DNA of 64,000 nt from Lysobacteraceae bacterium SCN 69-320 (GCA_001725155.1 MEFP01000012.1:310001-374000), one strand, 5' to 3'; shown: positions 8,934 to 19,085, numbered from the stretch's first letter. Made by a program: numbers and translations. The notes: generated by a model not told the origin, from the letters alone.

Positions 8934-11395
8934 GCCGGGCGGAGGATCAGGGAGGGGTCGCCGCAGCCCGCCAATGCCGATTGTTCGTCGGCGTTCAGGC
9001 TGTCGACCATGGGCCGACCCAGGACCGCCAGCGCCGCGGCGACCGTGTGCGCCCAGGTGCAGCCGTTGGCAAACAGCAGTCCCGGCACGTCCAGCGTGCC
9101 GCCCTGGTTCAGGAAGCCCAGTGCCCGTGTGGTGGCAGGGCCGGTGTCGATCCGGCGCAGGGCGCCCAGGTAGGGCTCCGGGCGGGTGTGGGTGACAAAG
9201 ACGCGCGGCCGGCCGACCGGAAAGTGACGCAGCACCGCGGCATCGGGCAGCACGTAGGCGGACTCCCGGGCGTCGCGCCCGGCCCGCAGCCGCCCTGGCT
9301 CACCGATATAGAGGACCGCCGCGTCGATGCCGGACTCCTGCAGTCGCCGATACGCCTTTAGCACCTCTGCCAGTTGGTAGGCGCCGGTCGCGGCCAGCAG
9401 GACCGCGGCGGTGCCGGGATCGCCGTGCAGCACGAGTAGCCCTTCGTCGGCCAACTGCCGGGCTTGGGTCGGCGTGAGCCGATTGGGCACCTCGCGCTTA
9501 GGCACCACCAGCGCCGTGATCGTGCCAGCGGCCAGCAGGCTATGGGTCAGGGCCACCATGGCGCTATTGCCGTCCGGCGGAAAGCACACGCGGGCACCAT
9601 CGGCCATTTCGCCCAGCAAGGCTTCGGCCAGCGTCGGATCCTGGTGGGATTGCTCGTTCTTGGCGTTCTCCCAGGTGTGCGAGGTCAACACCACCGGCAC
9701 GCCGAGCCACCCCGGTGGGCGACCCGCCTCGCGCAAGTGCCGCGAGAAGATGAGTTCCTGGCGCAGGGCGCCGAGCATCTTCGGGGCGAAGGCCTCGTAC
9801 GTCACTACGAGGTTGAGCCCACCCTTGTTCGCCAGCGCCGCGCACACGACGGCCTCCTCGTTGAGCGCCGTGATCACAGCGCCGGTACGGGATTCGGCGA
9901 CGCCGGGCTCTGGGACGTGGACCCGGTGCTTGAGCCAATCCAGAGTCGCGTCGAGCTTGTTGCTGCGCAATTCATCGGGATTGCCCACGCGCGGGCGTAA
10001 GTGCGGATTGGCCTGCACCAAGCGCACGAACTGGCCGTCGAGCGCTGCCATCGGCGAGCCGCTCGTCCCCGGCGCTGCCCACGCCGGCTCGGGCACGGTT
10101 GGCAGCGTCACAAGGCGGGTCACCAATGCATGATCGCGCTCGCGCGGCCGCCCCTGAACCGCGTGGGTATTGATGGCCGCAACCGCCGCCTGAAGGTCGG
10201 CGGGGGGCACGTACAGCGGCGCGCAACCGGCATTGAACTGCTCGCGGGCAGCAGCATCGCGATGGGGGTTACCCGACAGCGGGAGGTTATGGGCTGCATT
10301 GGTGCCGGCGCCGGGAAACCCGAAGCCCTTGGGCGCTTCGGCCACGCCGTAGCGCAGCGGGATCCGGAAATCACGGTCGGGATGCAGCGCGGCCGCCTCG
10401 GTGCACGCCTGAAGCCGTGACTCGATGGCATGGATGCCCCAGGCGATGCTGGCCGGGTCGCGGCCATCCAGGCCAATGGGCTCGAACCCATTGAGCTGCA
10501 GGTGGCGATGTAGCCAATCGTCACCGCCTTGCTGCGCGATTTGGCTGCGCTGCTCAATGCGTCGGCCATTGAGCACCATGATCGGGGCGACCAACCCGGA
10601 GTCATCCGGACGCCACCAGCGCGGCGCCCAGTCACCGCCGCGCTGCTCTTCAAAGGCGCCATCGCTGAGAAACGTGACCAGCCGTTCGCCAGGCAGCGGC
10701 GCGTGCACGTAGTGCAACTCCGCAAAGCCCAGGTAACCGCCCTCCTGCAGGCCGCCGGCGGTGTGGGCGTTGACGTGCGAGCCCAATGGTGAGGCCGGGC
10801 GCCCTTCGGGCGTCAGCGCGTAGGAGTAAAAGTCGGCCACGAACTGCGCCAGCTGCGGCTCGCTCAAGCCGTAGCGAGCGGCATGCGCAGGACTCATGTT
10901 GTCCACGATCACATTGATCGCATCGATTGCCGCCACGCAGTGGCCTTGGCCCATCATCCAGGCGCGGGTCCTGCCGTCGAGCGCGTTCATCACCAGATAA
11001 CCCGTGTAGGCGGGCACCATATTCAACGCGCCGCCGGTATGGCCCTCGGGCTGCGGCTTGAAGTCCTCGGCAGTCAGCCCGACGCCGTCAAGCCGCACCC
11101 GTCGAGCGTACGTCATGTGTGCCACCAACCACATTCCCGCGCAGGCAATCCGGTCGGCTGCACACAGTCGTCGGTAGCCGGTCGCCGTGTCTGGCAGCGC
11201 GCCCGTGGCAACCAGTTCCTCGAGCATGGCACGCACGCGGAGCTGCGTGATCGGCGTGTGCTCGATGACGCCATAGCCGGCGGCCCACGCGGCGAAGGCA
11301 GGCTCAGCCTGGGCATAGCGCCGGGCTAACTGATCAATCCGGTGTTGCTCAATCGCGCCAGTGGCGCGGGCGAGGCAGGAGGTCAGGTCGTTCAT
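8930..11395 (-). CDS. xfp: Phosphoketolase (xylulose-5-P / fructose-6-P)
   Basis: An 821-residue thiamine-diphosphate enzyme that cleaves xylulose 5-phosphate (and possibly fructose 6-phosphate) with phosphate to acetyl phosphate plus glyceraldehyde 3-phosphate or erythrose 4-phosphate. Characteristic stretches are KPQPEGHTGGALNMVPAYTGY, GSHVNAHTAGGLQEGGYLGF, TFLSDGAFEEQRGGDWAPRWW and the C-terminal TTPDH-replacing region with DGNSAMVALTHSLLAAG. Length matches the family. The start MNDLTSC was chosen over the 68-codon upstream extension because the latter is Arg-rich and overlaps prs. The next genes include acetate kinase, giving a complete route to ATP. Confidence 0.93.
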   Translation of the reverse strand: MNDLTSCLARATGAIEQHRIDQLARRYAQAEPAFAAWAAGYGVIEHTPITQLRVRAMLEELVATGALPDTATGYRRLCAADRIACAGMWLVAHMTYARRVRLDGVGLTAEDFKPQPEGHTGGALNMVPAYTGYLVMNALDGRTRAWMMGQGHCVAAIDAINVIVDNMSPAHAARYGLSEPQLAQFVADFYSYALTPEGRPASPLGSHVNAHTAGGLQEGGYLGFAELHYVHAPLPGERLVTFLSDGAFEEQRGGDWAPRWWRPDDSGLVAPIMVLNGRRIEQRSQIAQQGGDDWLHRHLQLNGFEPIGLDGRDPASIAWGIHAIESRLQACTEAAALHPDRDFRIPLRYGVAEAPKGFGFPGAGTNAAHNLPLSGNPHRDAAAREQFNAGCAPLYVPPADLQAAVAAINTHAVQGRPRERDHALVTRLVTLPTVPEPAWAAPGTSGSPMAALDGQFVRLVQANPHLRPRVGNPDELRSNKLDATLDWLKHRVHVPEPGVAESRTGAVITALNEEAVVCAALANKGGLNLVVTYEAFAPKMLGALRQELIFSRHLREAGRPPGWLGVPVVLTSHTWENAKNEQSHQDPTLAEALLGEMADGARVCFPPDGNSAMVALTHSLLAAGTITALVVPKREVPNRLTPTQARQLADEGLLVLHGDPGTAAVLLAATGAYQLAEVLKAYRRLQESGIDAAVLYIGEPGRLRAGRDARESAYVLPDAAVLRHFPVGRPRVFVTHTRPEPYLGALRRIDTGPATTRALGFLNQGGTLDVPGLLFANGCTWAHTVAAALAVLGRPMVDSLNADEQSALAGCGDPSLILRPA

Positions 11396-11432
11396 CGAAT
11401 CTCCAAGGCGCAGCGGGCCGATAGCGGCGCTA

Positions 11433-12350
11433 TCACGGGGCGGGGACGGGCGGCGTGGGCGCCGCGAGCAGCGCCTCGCAGGCCAGCGCCAATTCCGGCG
11501 CCATCGCGATGGCATTGCATGCCGGGTGCGGGATCGTGTCGGTGCTGACGACGCGCCGGGCACCGACGGCAAGCAGTCGCTCGTAGGCGTCCTCAGCAAA
11601 GACGGCGTGGGTAACCAGACACGTTGCCGGGGGCAGGCCCAGGACCGCGAGGTGCTTGAGGGTTTCGATCATCGTGTGGCCGGAGGAGACGATGTCGTCA
11701 ACCACCACCGGCGTGCGGCCGCGAGCGGCGATAGAATCGGGCAGGCTCACGCGTACGGCGCGATCGCCCTCCCGGACTTTGGTCAGCACCTGAAAAGGCA
11801 CGCGCGCCCGCGCGGCGATGTCGCCGACCCACTGGGCCGATTCGCTGTCGGGGCCAATCAGGATCGCGTCGGGCACGTTGGCCTGCACCCACGCCGCCAT
11901 CGCCGCCGCCGCGGCAACATGGCGCGTAGGGATCGAGAACAACCCATCCAGGCGCGGATTGCGGTGCAGGTGCGGATCCACCGTCACCAGCCAGTCGACG
12001 CTCTGCTGCAGGAAGCGGGCAAAGATCGGCGCGCTGATCGCTTCGCCGGCATGAAATCGCTTGTCCTGGCGCATGTAGGGCAGGTACGGAGCGACCAGAC
12101 CGACTGAACGGGCGCCCAGCTCGCGGGCTGTCTCGGCGACGAAGCGCAGCGCCAGCGCGACCGAGTCCACATTCCTCAGCCCAGCCACAACGACCACGTC
12201 GGCACCGCCAAGTTGGGGGTCGAGCGTCACGAGTGATTCCCCGTCGGGGAATCGGCGCCAGCCCACGGGTGCCGTGCGCGCATGCAAGCGCGTCCCGAGT
12301 TCCAGGGCCAGGGGTTGCAGATCGGGAAAGGGGATCAGGACGCGGCTCAT
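11433..12350 (-). CDS. prs: Ribose-phosphate pyrophosphokinase homologue (PRPP synthetase)
   Basis: A 305-residue type I phosphoribosyltransferase-fold protein. The N-terminal RFPDGESLV, the flexible-loop and Mg-binding VDPHLHRN stretch, and the C-terminal PRPP loop VVVDDIVSSGHTMIET are all present. Canonical Prs makes PRPP from ribose 5-phosphate and ATP. In this setting, next to an AMP-phosphorylase-like protein, it may instead work in the salvage direction or handle ribose bisphosphate; that is inference. The start ATG overlaps the upstream phosphorylase stop by 4 bp. Confidence 0.88.
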   Translation of the reverse strand: MSRVLIPFPDLQPLALELGTRLHARTAPVGWRRFPDGESLVTLDPQLGGADVVVVAGLRNVDSVALALRFVAETARELGARSVGLVAPYLPYMRQDKRFHAGEAISAPIFARFLQQSVDWLVTVDPHLHRNPRLDGLFSIPTRHVAAAAAMAAWVQANVPDAILIGPDSESAQWVGDIAARARVPFQVLTKVREGDRAVRVSLPDSIAARGRTPVVVDDIVSSGHTMIETLKHLAVLGLPPATCLVTHAVFAEDAYERLLAVGARRVVSTDTIPHPACNAIAMAPELALACEALLAAPTPPVPAP

Positions 12351-13858
12351 GTTGCCTCCAGGAACACAATCTCGGGGTGGGCCCGGGCGTAGGCCAGGGC
12401 ATAGTCAAGCTCGCCAGGAGATTGAGCGTGTACGGTGTACAGCGGTTGCCCGGCCGTGACTGGATCACCGAGGCGCAACGTGCAAGCAAGGCCCGCCATG
12501 GCCGCGCCGGGCGCGCCGGCCAGCTTGGCCAGTTTGGCCAGACGCCGGTTGTCGATGGCGCCGACGCGCCCGGCGCGGGGTGCCAATACCGGCGCCTGAT
12601 ACGGCGCCTCGCGCGGCTCCGTGAAGCCGCCTTGCGCCTCACAAATCGCCAGGAACTTGGCCCACGCCCGCCCGGAGTCCAGCGCCTGTGTGGCGAGAGC
12701 GAGCCCTTGGCCCGGTGACGTGCCCGGAGCTAAGTCCAGCAACGCGCCGGCGACCGCCAAGGCACGCGTGCGCAGATCGGCGGGCGCGTCAGGCGCGACG
12801 CGCAGCACGGCCATCACGTCGCGGGCCTCCAGCGCCGGGCCGATACCTATGCCGACCGGCTGGCGGCCGTCTGTACGATGCACGGCCAAATTCAGGCCCA
12901 TGGCCATCCCGGTCGCCGTCAATCGTTCCGTCAGCGCCTGCGCCGCGGCGTCGGATCGCACTTTGGCGGTAGGTCCGACCGGCATATCGATCAACACGTG
13001 GCTCGCGCCGGCTGCGACCTTCTTGGACAGCACGCTGGCGACCAATTGCCCATCGCTGTCAAAATCCAGCGGGCGCTCGACGCGGATGAGGACATCGTCG
13101 GCCGGACTCAGGCGCACATTGCCGCCCCAGACGATGCAACCGCCCTCGCGCTCGACCACGCGACGCATCGCCGCAAGATCCAACGCAACGGGCGCCATAA
13201 CCTCCATCGTATCGGCCGTGCCGGCCGGTGAGGTGATCGCCCGGGAGGAGGTCTTGGGGATGCAGTGCCCCAGCGCGGCGACGATGGCGACCACGATCGG
13301 CGTGGTGCGATTGCCGGGCAGGCCGCCCACGCAGTGCTTGTCCAGCACCGGGCCGCCACCCCAGTCCAGCGTCTGTCCCACCGCCACCATCGCGCGGGTG
13401 AGGGCCAGGGTCTCAGCGTGATCCAGACGCTCTCCGGCGCACGCCGTCACGAACGCCGCCAGCTCGATGTCTGAGAGACCGTTGTCGGCTGTGTCGCGCA
13501 TCAGGGCGAGGTAATCGGCGTCGTTGAGGCGAGCCCCGAACACCTTGGCGCGCAATGCCCTCGCCGAGGCGGCCGGCTCGGGATGCTGGAACGTGGCGAA
13601 CGCCCCGTCGACGGGCGTGACGGCCGACCAGGCGGCGTCCGACAATGCCACTTCGTCGACGGCCAGGTGATCACCCGTCACGACATTGAGGGTGGCGATC
13701 ACCTGCTGTGCGCCCACCTGCATCTGGAGCCGCGTCAGGGCGGCAAAGCCTTCCGACCGACAGACCGGGCAATCGCGGTGCATGTAGACGACGGGTTGCT
13801 GGTAGGTGTCGATGCCCGCGCGCACGACACGCAAGCGATTGTGGGCGTGCTCGGTCAT
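12347..13858 (-). CDS. Thymidine/AMP phosphorylase family protein
   Basis: A 503-residue pyrimidine-nucleoside-phosphorylase-fold protein. The length and the additional N-terminal domain of about 80 residues match the AMP phosphorylase / 'putative thymidine phosphorylase 2' subgroup rather than E. coli DeoA (about 440). The phosphate- and nucleoside-binding core reads LDKHCVGGLPGNRTTPI and KTSSRAITSPAGTADTMEV. These enzymes split nucleosides or nucleoside monophosphates with phosphate to base plus ribose (bis)phosphate. The ORF track runs 162 codons further upstream, but that part overlaps the MBL gene; the ATG used overlaps its stop by 4 bp. The gene likely feeds pentose phosphates to phosphoketolase. 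Confidence 0.88.
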   Translation of the reverse strand: MTEHAHNRLRVVRAGIDTYQQPVVYMHRDCPVCRSEGFAALTRLQMQVGAQQVIATLNVVTGDHLAVDEVALSDAAWSAVTPVDGAFATFQHPEPAASARALRAKVFGARLNDADYLALMRDTADNGLSDIELAAFVTACAGERLDHAETLALTRAMVAVGQTLDWGGGPVLDKHCVGGLPGNRTTPIVVAIVAALGHCIPKTSSRAITSPAGTADTMEVMAPVALDLAAMRRVVEREGGCIVWGGNVRLSPADDVLIRVERPLDFDSDGQLVASVLSKKVAAGASHVLIDMPVGPTAKVRSDAAAQALTERLTATGMAMGLNLAVHRTDGRQPVGIGIGPALEARDVMAVLRVAPDAPADLRTRALAVAGALLDLAPGTSPGQGLALATQALDSGRAWAKFLAICEAQGGFTEPREAPYQAPVLAPRAGRVGAIDNRRLAKLAKLAGAPGAAMAGLACTLRLGDPVTAGQPLYTVHAQSPGELDYALAYARAHPEIVFLEAT

Positions 13859-15246
13859 ACCGTGGCCTCGCCGGCGAGCGACACACGTTCCAGGTGCTCG
13901 GGGACCCGGCAGCGCCAGCCGAGTTCCCGCTCGATACGGCCGCGAAGGGCGTCGGCCGCGTCCGGCTCGCCATGGGTGATGTAGGTCATCGTGGGCGGGA
14001 CCGGTGCCGGGCGCAGCCAAGTGAGCAGTTCCTCGCTGTCGGCGTGGCCCGAGAAGCTCTCCATGGCGACGACCTCGGCATTGATCGGCACTTCGCGGCC
14101 GAAGATGCGCAGCGATTTCTCGCCGCGCTCCAACGCGGCACCGCGAGTGCCGCCGGCCTGATAGCCCGCCAGCAGGATTGCGTTGCGCGAGTCCTGGCCA
14201 AAGGCGAGCAGATGGTGCAGAACCCGCCCGCCGGTGAGCATGCCGCTGGCCGAGATGATGATCATGGGCCCGCGTTGCAGGTTCAGCGCTTTGGATTCTT
14301 CCACCGTACGTACCATCGTGGCCAGGTCGTACATGTCCCGGCACTCGGCATCGGTGACGTGATGTTCACTGTGGTGGCGGTGGTAGAGGTCGGTGGCGTT
14401 GATGGCCATCGGGCTGCTGAGATACACCGGCACCCGTGGGATTTCATCGCGCTGACGCAGCCGGGCGATATGGAGCATCAACGCTTGCGCCCGACCGACC
14501 GCAAAGGCCGGAACGATAATCACGCCGCCGCGGGCGGCCACGCGCCGGATCACCGGCGCCAGCTCGGCTTCGGCGTCGGCGACGGGATGCCGGCGGTTGC
14601 CGTATGTCGACTCGCACACCAGCACATCGGCGCCCTCGAATGGCGCAGGGGCCCGCATCAGTGCATCGCTCGTCCGGCCAAGATCGCCGGTAAAATGCAG
14701 ACGACGGCCATCGATCATCAGCGCGATCTGGGCGGCGCCAAGAATATGGCCGGCCGGAATGAAGCGGACGCTGACGCCCGGCGCCAGGATCTGCGGCTCC
14801 AGGAAGGGGCGGCCCTCAAAGTGCGTCAGGCAGGTCATCGCGTCTTCCTGCGTGTACAGGGGCAAGGGGTTTGCATGTTTGGAGTAGCCCTTCTTCTTCG
14901 CATAACGCGCTTCCTCCTCCAGCAAGTGGCCGCTGTCGGGCAGCAGCAACTGGCTCAGGTCGTGGGTGGCCTCGGTGCATAGGATCTTGCCGGTAAACCC
15001 ATGCTTGACCAGGGCCGGCAGATAGCCTGCGTGGTCGAGATGAGCATGGGTCAGCAGCACGGTATCGATCGACGCCGGCGCCACCGGAAACGGTGCCCAG
15101 TTGCGTTCGCGCAGTTGCTTGTAGCCTTGGAAGAGGCCGCAATCGACCAGGATGCGTTGACCCGCGGCCTGGACCAGGTAGCGCGAGCCGGTGACAGTAC
15201 CGGCGGCGCCGAGGAAGTGCAGCGAGCGCGTTGACGCGGAAGTCAT
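13855..15246 (-). CDS. MBL-fold beta-CASP protein (RNA-processing exonuclease type)
   Basis: A 463-residue metallo-beta-lactamase-fold protein of the CPSF73/YSH1-like beta-CASP group. It begins LHFLGAAGTVTGSRYLVQ, has the zinc motif LTHAHLDHAGYLP, FHGDLG-like FTGDLG, CESTYGNR, and the C-terminal RILIISASGMLTGGRVLHHL region with GHAD. Relatives cut or trim RNA or single-stranded nucleic acid. It is the first gene of the metabolic run and may supply nucleotides by degrading RNA, which would suit the phosphorylase downstream (inference). The 50 upstream codons in the ORF track are low complexity and were left out. Confidence 0.87.
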   Translation of the reverse strand: MTSASTRSLHFLGAAGTVTGSRYLVQAAGQRILVDCGLFQGYKQLRERNWAPFPVAPASIDTVLLTHAHLDHAGYLPALVKHGFTGKILCTEATHDLSQLLLPDSGHLLEEEARYAKKKGYSKHANPLPLYTQEDAMTCLTHFEGRPFLEPQILAPGVSVRFIPAGHILGAAQIALMIDGRRLHFTGDLGRTSDALMRAPAPFEGADVLVCESTYGNRRHPVADAEAELAPVIRRVAARGGVIIVPAFAVGRAQALMLHIARLRQRDEIPRVPVYLSSPMAINATDLYHRHHSEHHVTDAECRDMYDLATMVRTVEESKALNLQRGPMIIISASGMLTGGRVLHHLLAFGQDSRNAILLAGYQAGGTRGAALERGEKSLRIFGREVPINAEVVAMESFSGHADSEELLTWLRPAPVPPTMTYITHGEPDAADALRGRIERELGWRCRVPEHLERVSLAGEATV

Positions 15247-15665
15247 GGGGATAGTCCTTGAAAGAGAGAGAACGGGGCGCGGAGACGGCGCTCGGGAGCG
15301 GACGCCCGTGTTGTGCCGGCCCTCGGAGATCCGGGCGGGGCCGCTATGTGACGTGCGCCGATCGTTCATCGGCGGCTCAACTCGGCCACTCGCCAACGCG
15401 CCGTCGTGGGCGTGGCCGCAGCGCGACAGGGCCGGATTACGGCGAATTCCGGGCCTCTATAGCGCCGTCGTTCTCGCCCATGCCCGCCGCCCAATGCGCT
15501 GGCGTTGGACTCCGCGCCGTGAACGCGCAATAGCGCATTCTGCGTGAAGCCGACCTCGGCGGCGTCGGCGGTTCCGGCCCACGGCAGCCTCAGGACGACC
15601 ACGGCGAGCCGGCGTCGAGTACGATCGCGCAGGGATGGGAAACCGATCGAGGCGCAAACCGTCGT
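15247..15665. other. Gap upstream of the MBL gene
   Basis: About 420 bases between the P-type ATPase and the MBL gene. It contains a doubtful 100-codon frame (listed separately) and presumably the promoter of the nucleotide-phosphoketolase operon. No clear FNR-type box, MerR dyad or terminator was seen. Confidence 0.4.
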
Positions 15666-15668
15666 CAT
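15366..15668 (-). CDS. Doubtful small ORF after the P-type ATPase
   Basis: A 100-codon frame whose ATG overlaps the ATPase stop codon by 4 bp, the same junction style as the neighbouring genes. The product ([15 protein letters not shown]...) has no hydrophobic segment, motif or family likeness and is Arg/Ala-rich, so it may be a chance frame. It is recorded because of the overlap only. Confidence 0.22.
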   Translation of the reverse strand: MTTVCASIGFPSLRDRTRRRLAVVVLRLPWAGTADAAEVGFTQNALLRVHGAESNASALGGGHGRERRRYRGPEFAVIRPCRAAATPTTARWRVAELSRR

Positions 15669-18094
15669 GACGCGGCCTCGGTGAAGGGCTCGGGGGGCGG
15701 TTCGGCCACGGCAGTGGCCAGGGGCAGGCGCTTGAGCAACAACGCATTGACCGCCACGATCACTGAGCTGCCGGACATCGATAGCGCGGCGATTTCGGGC
15801 GAGAGCACGAACGGGAAGAGCACGCCGGCAGCCAACGGGAACGCCAGAACGTTGTAGCCAACAGCCCAGGCGAGGTTTTGATGCATCTTGCGCAAGGTGC
15901 CGCGGGCGATCGTTATCGCGCGCACGACGTCGTAGGGGTCGCTGCGCATCAGCACGGTATCGGCGCTGTCGATCGCCACGTCGGTCCCGGCGCCGATCGC
16001 GAAGCCGACTTCGGCCTGGGTCAGAGCCGGCGCATCGTTGACGCCGTCGCCGACCATACCAACTTTCAGGCCTCGGGCCTGCAATTTCTTGACCTCTTCG
16101 GCTTTCTGGCCCGGCAGGACGTCGGCCAGCACGATGTCGATGCCCAGGTCCGCAGCCACCCGTTCAGCGGTAGGGCGGTTGTCGCCGGTGATCATCGCCA
16201 CCTGAACCTTGCGCCGGTGTAGCTCCTGGATCGTGGCCCGCGAGGTTGGCCGGATCGCGTCAGCGATCGCGATGACACCGGCCAAGCGCCGGTCAACGGC
16301 GACATAGATCACGGTACGGCCGGCCCCCTTGAGGTGTTCGGCGCGGGCCTCAAGCTCCGCCACGGCCACCCCCTGGGCAGTCATCAGCAACTGGTTCCCC
16401 AAATGGACCCAGCGCCCCCCAACGCGTCCCATGGCGCCCTGGCCATCGATGTTGGTGTAGTCCGTCGCACGCTCGGCGACGGGACCGGCATGCTTCAGGA
16501 TGGCTTGCGCCAGCGGGTGCTCAGAGTGAGTCTCCACCGCCGCGGCGACGTTGACGAGCGCGACCTCGTCCCATCCGATAGCAGAAACCACCTGCACGAC
16601 ATCCGGCTGACCGACCGTCAGCGTGCCCGTCTTGTCGAAGATCACCACATCCAGGCGTGCTGCCTGCTCGATGGCCTCGGCGTGCTTGAACAGGATGCCG
16701 TGGCGCGCGCCCAGACCTGTGCCGATCATGATCGCCATTGGGGTGGCGAGCCCCAGCGCGTCCGGGCAGGCGATGACAAAAACCGTGATCGTCAGGGTGA
16801 GTGCGAACAGGAGTGTTTGCCCAATCCACCAGAACCACACGACGAACGTCAGCAGGCCGATGAGGATCGCCGCCAGTACGAGCCATTGGGAGGCGCGGTC
16901 GGCGAGCAGCTGCGCCGGCGCCTTGGAGTTCTGCGCGGCCTGGACCAGTTGGATGATCTGCGCCAGCGCGGTGTCGGCGCCGACCTTGGTTGCGCGATAC
17001 GTGAAGGCGCCGCTGCGGTTGATCGTGCCACCTACCACCAGAGCTCCGGGTACCTTTTTGACTGGCATCGATTCGCCCGTCAGCATCGACTCGTCCACCT
17101 GGGACTGGCCCTCGAGCACCTCACCATCTACCGGCACCTTGGCACCCGGGCGCACAACGACCACGTCACCCACCTGGACATCGTCAGTGGCGATTTCCAC
17201 GTCGGCGTTGTCCCGGCGCACGATCGCCCGCGGCGGCGAGAGCTTGAGGAGGGCCTTCATGGCGTCGGAGGCACCGGCCCGGGCTCGCATCTCCAGCCAG
17301 TGGCCCAGCAAAATGAACGTCAGCAGGACCGAGGAGGCTTCGTAGAAGTTGGGTCCGTCGAACACAAACGTCGCACCCAGGCTGAAGCCGTAGCCGGTGC
17401 CCACGCTGAGCAGCACCAGCACCGCCATGTCCAGCACTCCGCGGCGCAGCGAGCGAATCGCGGCCGCGAAAAAAGGCCAACCCGGGTATAGAACCGCGCC
17501 GCTGGCCAGCAGCCACAACCAGAGGTTGTCGCTCAGTCCAAGCGGCGTCGGGGGCGTGCGCATCAGCCCCATCGGCGACCAGATGAACAGCGGAATCGAA
17601 AACACCAGGGCGACGATAAACCGCCGGCGCATGTCCGCCGCCGCGGCGTGCAGGTCGCTGCCATGGTTCATACCGGCATGCGCATCCGCTGCGCCCGCAC
17701 TGGACGAAGCAGGGTGTTCATGGTCTGCCCGCGGCGCGCGCGTGGCGGCCTGTGCCAGGACGGGTGGCGATGGCGCGGGTGGATGGCCGCCAGCGTGCCC
17801 GTCATGGCTGTCATGGTGGAGCGCCGGCGCAAACGGCCCCGCCGGTGGGGCGATTGCGGCAGATGGGGTTCGACAGGTGAAGCCACAGGCGCGAATGGCC
17901 GCGGTGATAGCTGCCGGATCCGTTGCGTCGCGGTGGTAGCGCACCTGTAGCGTACCGTTCGCGAAATTGGCCTGTGCATCCTGCACACCCCGAAGCGCGC
18001 GAATTTCGACCGCCAGCGCGCGGGCGCAGCCTTCGGTCAGCATGTCGCCAATCGGCCACGAACGCACCCTGATGCCGTTCACACCGGGGCTCAT
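15665..18094 (-). CDS. Heavy-metal P1B-type ATPase with CPD motif
   Basis: An 809-residue metal efflux ATPase of the inner membrane. Residues 1-75 resemble an HMA domain that has lost its CxxC (MLTEGC remains). Residues about 92-150 are a His-rich linker. Then come membrane helices, TGES at 339, the ion-pathway motif CPD at 443-445, DKTGT at 487, SEHPLA and GDGVND. Copper pumps normally have CPC or CPH there; the DNA reads TGC CCG GAC clearly, so the Asp is not a translation error. Metal choice (Cu, Ag or another ion) is therefore open. It overlaps the ICMT-like gene by 4 bp and closes the MerR-DUF5676-porin-cytochrome-DUF2933 block. Confidence 0.9.
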   Translation of the reverse strand: MSPGVNGIRVRSWPIGDMLTEGCARALAVEIRALRGVQDAQANFANGTLQVRYHRDATDPAAITAAIRACGFTCRTPSAAIAPPAGPFAPALHHDSHDGHAGGHPPAPSPPVLAQAATRAPRADHEHPASSSAGAADAHAGMNHGSDLHAAAADMRRRFIVALVFSIPLFIWSPMGLMRTPPTPLGLSDNLWLWLLASGAVLYPGWPFFAAAIRSLRRGVLDMAVLVLLSVGTGYGFSLGATFVFDGPNFYEASSVLLTFILLGHWLEMRARAGASDAMKALLKLSPPRAIVRRDNADVEIATDDVQVGDVVVVRPGAKVPVDGEVLEGQSQVDESMLTGESMPVKKVPGALVVGGTINRSGAFTYRATKVGADTALAQIIQLVQAAQNSKAPAQLLADRASQWLVLAAILIGLLTFVVWFWWIGQTLLFALTLTITVFVIACPDALGLATPMAIMIGTGLGARHGILFKHAEAIEQAARLDVVIFDKTGTLTVGQPDVVQVVSAIGWDEVALVNVAAAVETHSEHPLAQAILKHAGPVAERATDYTNIDGQGAMGRVGGRWVHLGNQLLMTAQGVAVAELEARAEHLKGAGRTVIYVAVDRRLAGVIAIADAIRPTSRATIQELHRRKVQVAMITGDNRPTAERVAADLGIDIVLADVLPGQKAEEVKKLQARGLKVGMVGDGVNDAPALTQAEVGFAIGAGTDVAIDSADTVLMRSDPYDVVRAITIARGTLRKMHQNLAWAVGYNVLAFPLAAGVLFPFVLSPEIAALSMSGSSVIVAVNALLLKRLPLATAVAEPPPEPFTEAAS

Positions 18095-18744
18095 GAGGTC
18101 ACCGCAGGCGCCCTGCGGCGGCGTGGGAAGAACCGCGGGACGGCATCCGCGTACAGATCGTACGCCGCGCCAAAGCGTGCGCGCGAGTCGCGCTCCTCAT
18201 TGATCGCCAAGCGCACGTAGGAGATCAGCATCACCGGGTACAGAATCACGGTCAGCAGCGTCGGCCACTGGACCAGGAAGCCCGTCATGATCAACGCGAA
18301 GCCGACGTATTGCGGATGCCGTAAGCGGGCATAGGGGCCGGTCTGGGCCAGTTCGCCGCGGCGTTGGGCCACATACAGCACGGGCCAAGCGCGGGAGAGC
18401 AGCCAGAAACCGCCGCCAATCAGCACGAAGCTCAGGATGTGGAACGGCCCGAAATGCGGATTGCTTCGCCACCCGAACAGCATCTCAAGCACATGACCGG
18501 CGTCGTGGCTGAGCCAGTTAACTTCCGGGAAGCGCGACGAGAGCCAGCCCGACAGCAGGAACAGGCTGAGTGGGAAGCCGTACATTTCGGCGAAGAGCGC
18601 GACCACGAACGCCGAGTACAGGCCGAAGCTGCGCCAGTCGCGCGTGGTGAGCGGGGTATAGAAGCTCCACGCGAAAAAGATGAAGAACGCGGCATTGAGC
18701 ACGGCCAGCGTCCACAGACCATAACCGGGAATGGCAGTATTCAT
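18091..18744 (-). CDS. Isoprenylcysteine carboxyl methyltransferase-like membrane protein (copy 1)
   Basis: The 217-residue protein has about five membrane helices and the SAM-binding signature [18 protein letters not shown] with the later [10 protein letters not shown], typical of the ICMT/PEMT-like methyltransferase family. Bacterial members of metal islands have no proven substrate. It is about 70% identical by eye to the protein at 29427-30074. In both places it directly follows a DUF2933 protein. It is translationally coupled to DUF2933 upstream and the P-type ATPase downstream (ATGA overlaps on both sides), implying a role with the metal pump. Confidence 0.85.
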   Translation of the reverse strand: MNTAIPGYGLWTLAVLNAAFFIFFAWSFYTPLTTRDWRSFGLYSAFVVALFAEMYGFPLSLFLLSGWLSSRFPEVNWLSHDAGHVLEMLFGWRSNPHFGPFHILSFVLIGGGFWLLSRAWPVLYVAQRRGELAQTGPYARLRHPQYVGFALIMTGFLVQWPTLLTVILYPVMLISYVRLAINEERDSRARFGAAYDLYADAVPRFFPRRRRAPAVTS

Positions 18745-19085
18745 GGCAGCTCTCCCCGATGGTTGTGTGGGCGAGTCGCGCGCGGAGCCGCCGCCGGCGG
18801 CCTAGTGGAATCGCTCGCGGGTGGCACGTCCTTGGCGGCAGCGCGATCCACGTCCGGATCGTCCGGACCGCCGGGCCAACCGTGGCCGCCATGACCACCA
18901 TGACCAAACAGGTGGAGCAATGGACAGGCCAGCAAGATAAGGATCGGAAGCCAGCGCCCCAGGCCCGCTAGATGCAGCCGGTGTTCGGCAATCAGGTAGA
19001 AGGCTGCGAAACCCATCAGGACCCAGAAAACCATCCGGGTGCGGCGTCGGGCCGGCGCAGTGGAATGGACTGTAGGTTTCGTCAT
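18741..19085 (-). CDS. DUF2933-type small membrane protein (copy 1)
   Basis: A 114-residue protein with two hydrophobic helices (FWVLMGFAAFYLIAEH and LPILILLACPLLHLF) separated by a short loop. A His/Gly-rich stretch (HGGHGGHG) and a Pro/Ala-rich tail follow. This is the usual layout of DUF2933 proteins in copper and mercury islands. The start has GGAG nine bases upstream. The His-rich part could bind metal at the membrane surface (inference). It overlaps the ICMT-like gene by 4 bp. Confidence 0.8.
   Translation of the reverse strand: MTKPTVHSTAPARRRTRMVFWVLMGFAAFYLIAEHRLHLAGLGRWLPILILLACPLLHLFGHGGHGGHGWPGGPDDPDVDRAAAKDVPPASDSTRPPAAAPRATRPHNHRGELP

Noticed and set aside
12347-14344. 665-aa version of the phosphorylase
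   Set aside because: The first 162 codons lie inside the MBL gene and read Arg/His-rich. The family starts at MTEHAHNRL, which has the ATGA overlap.
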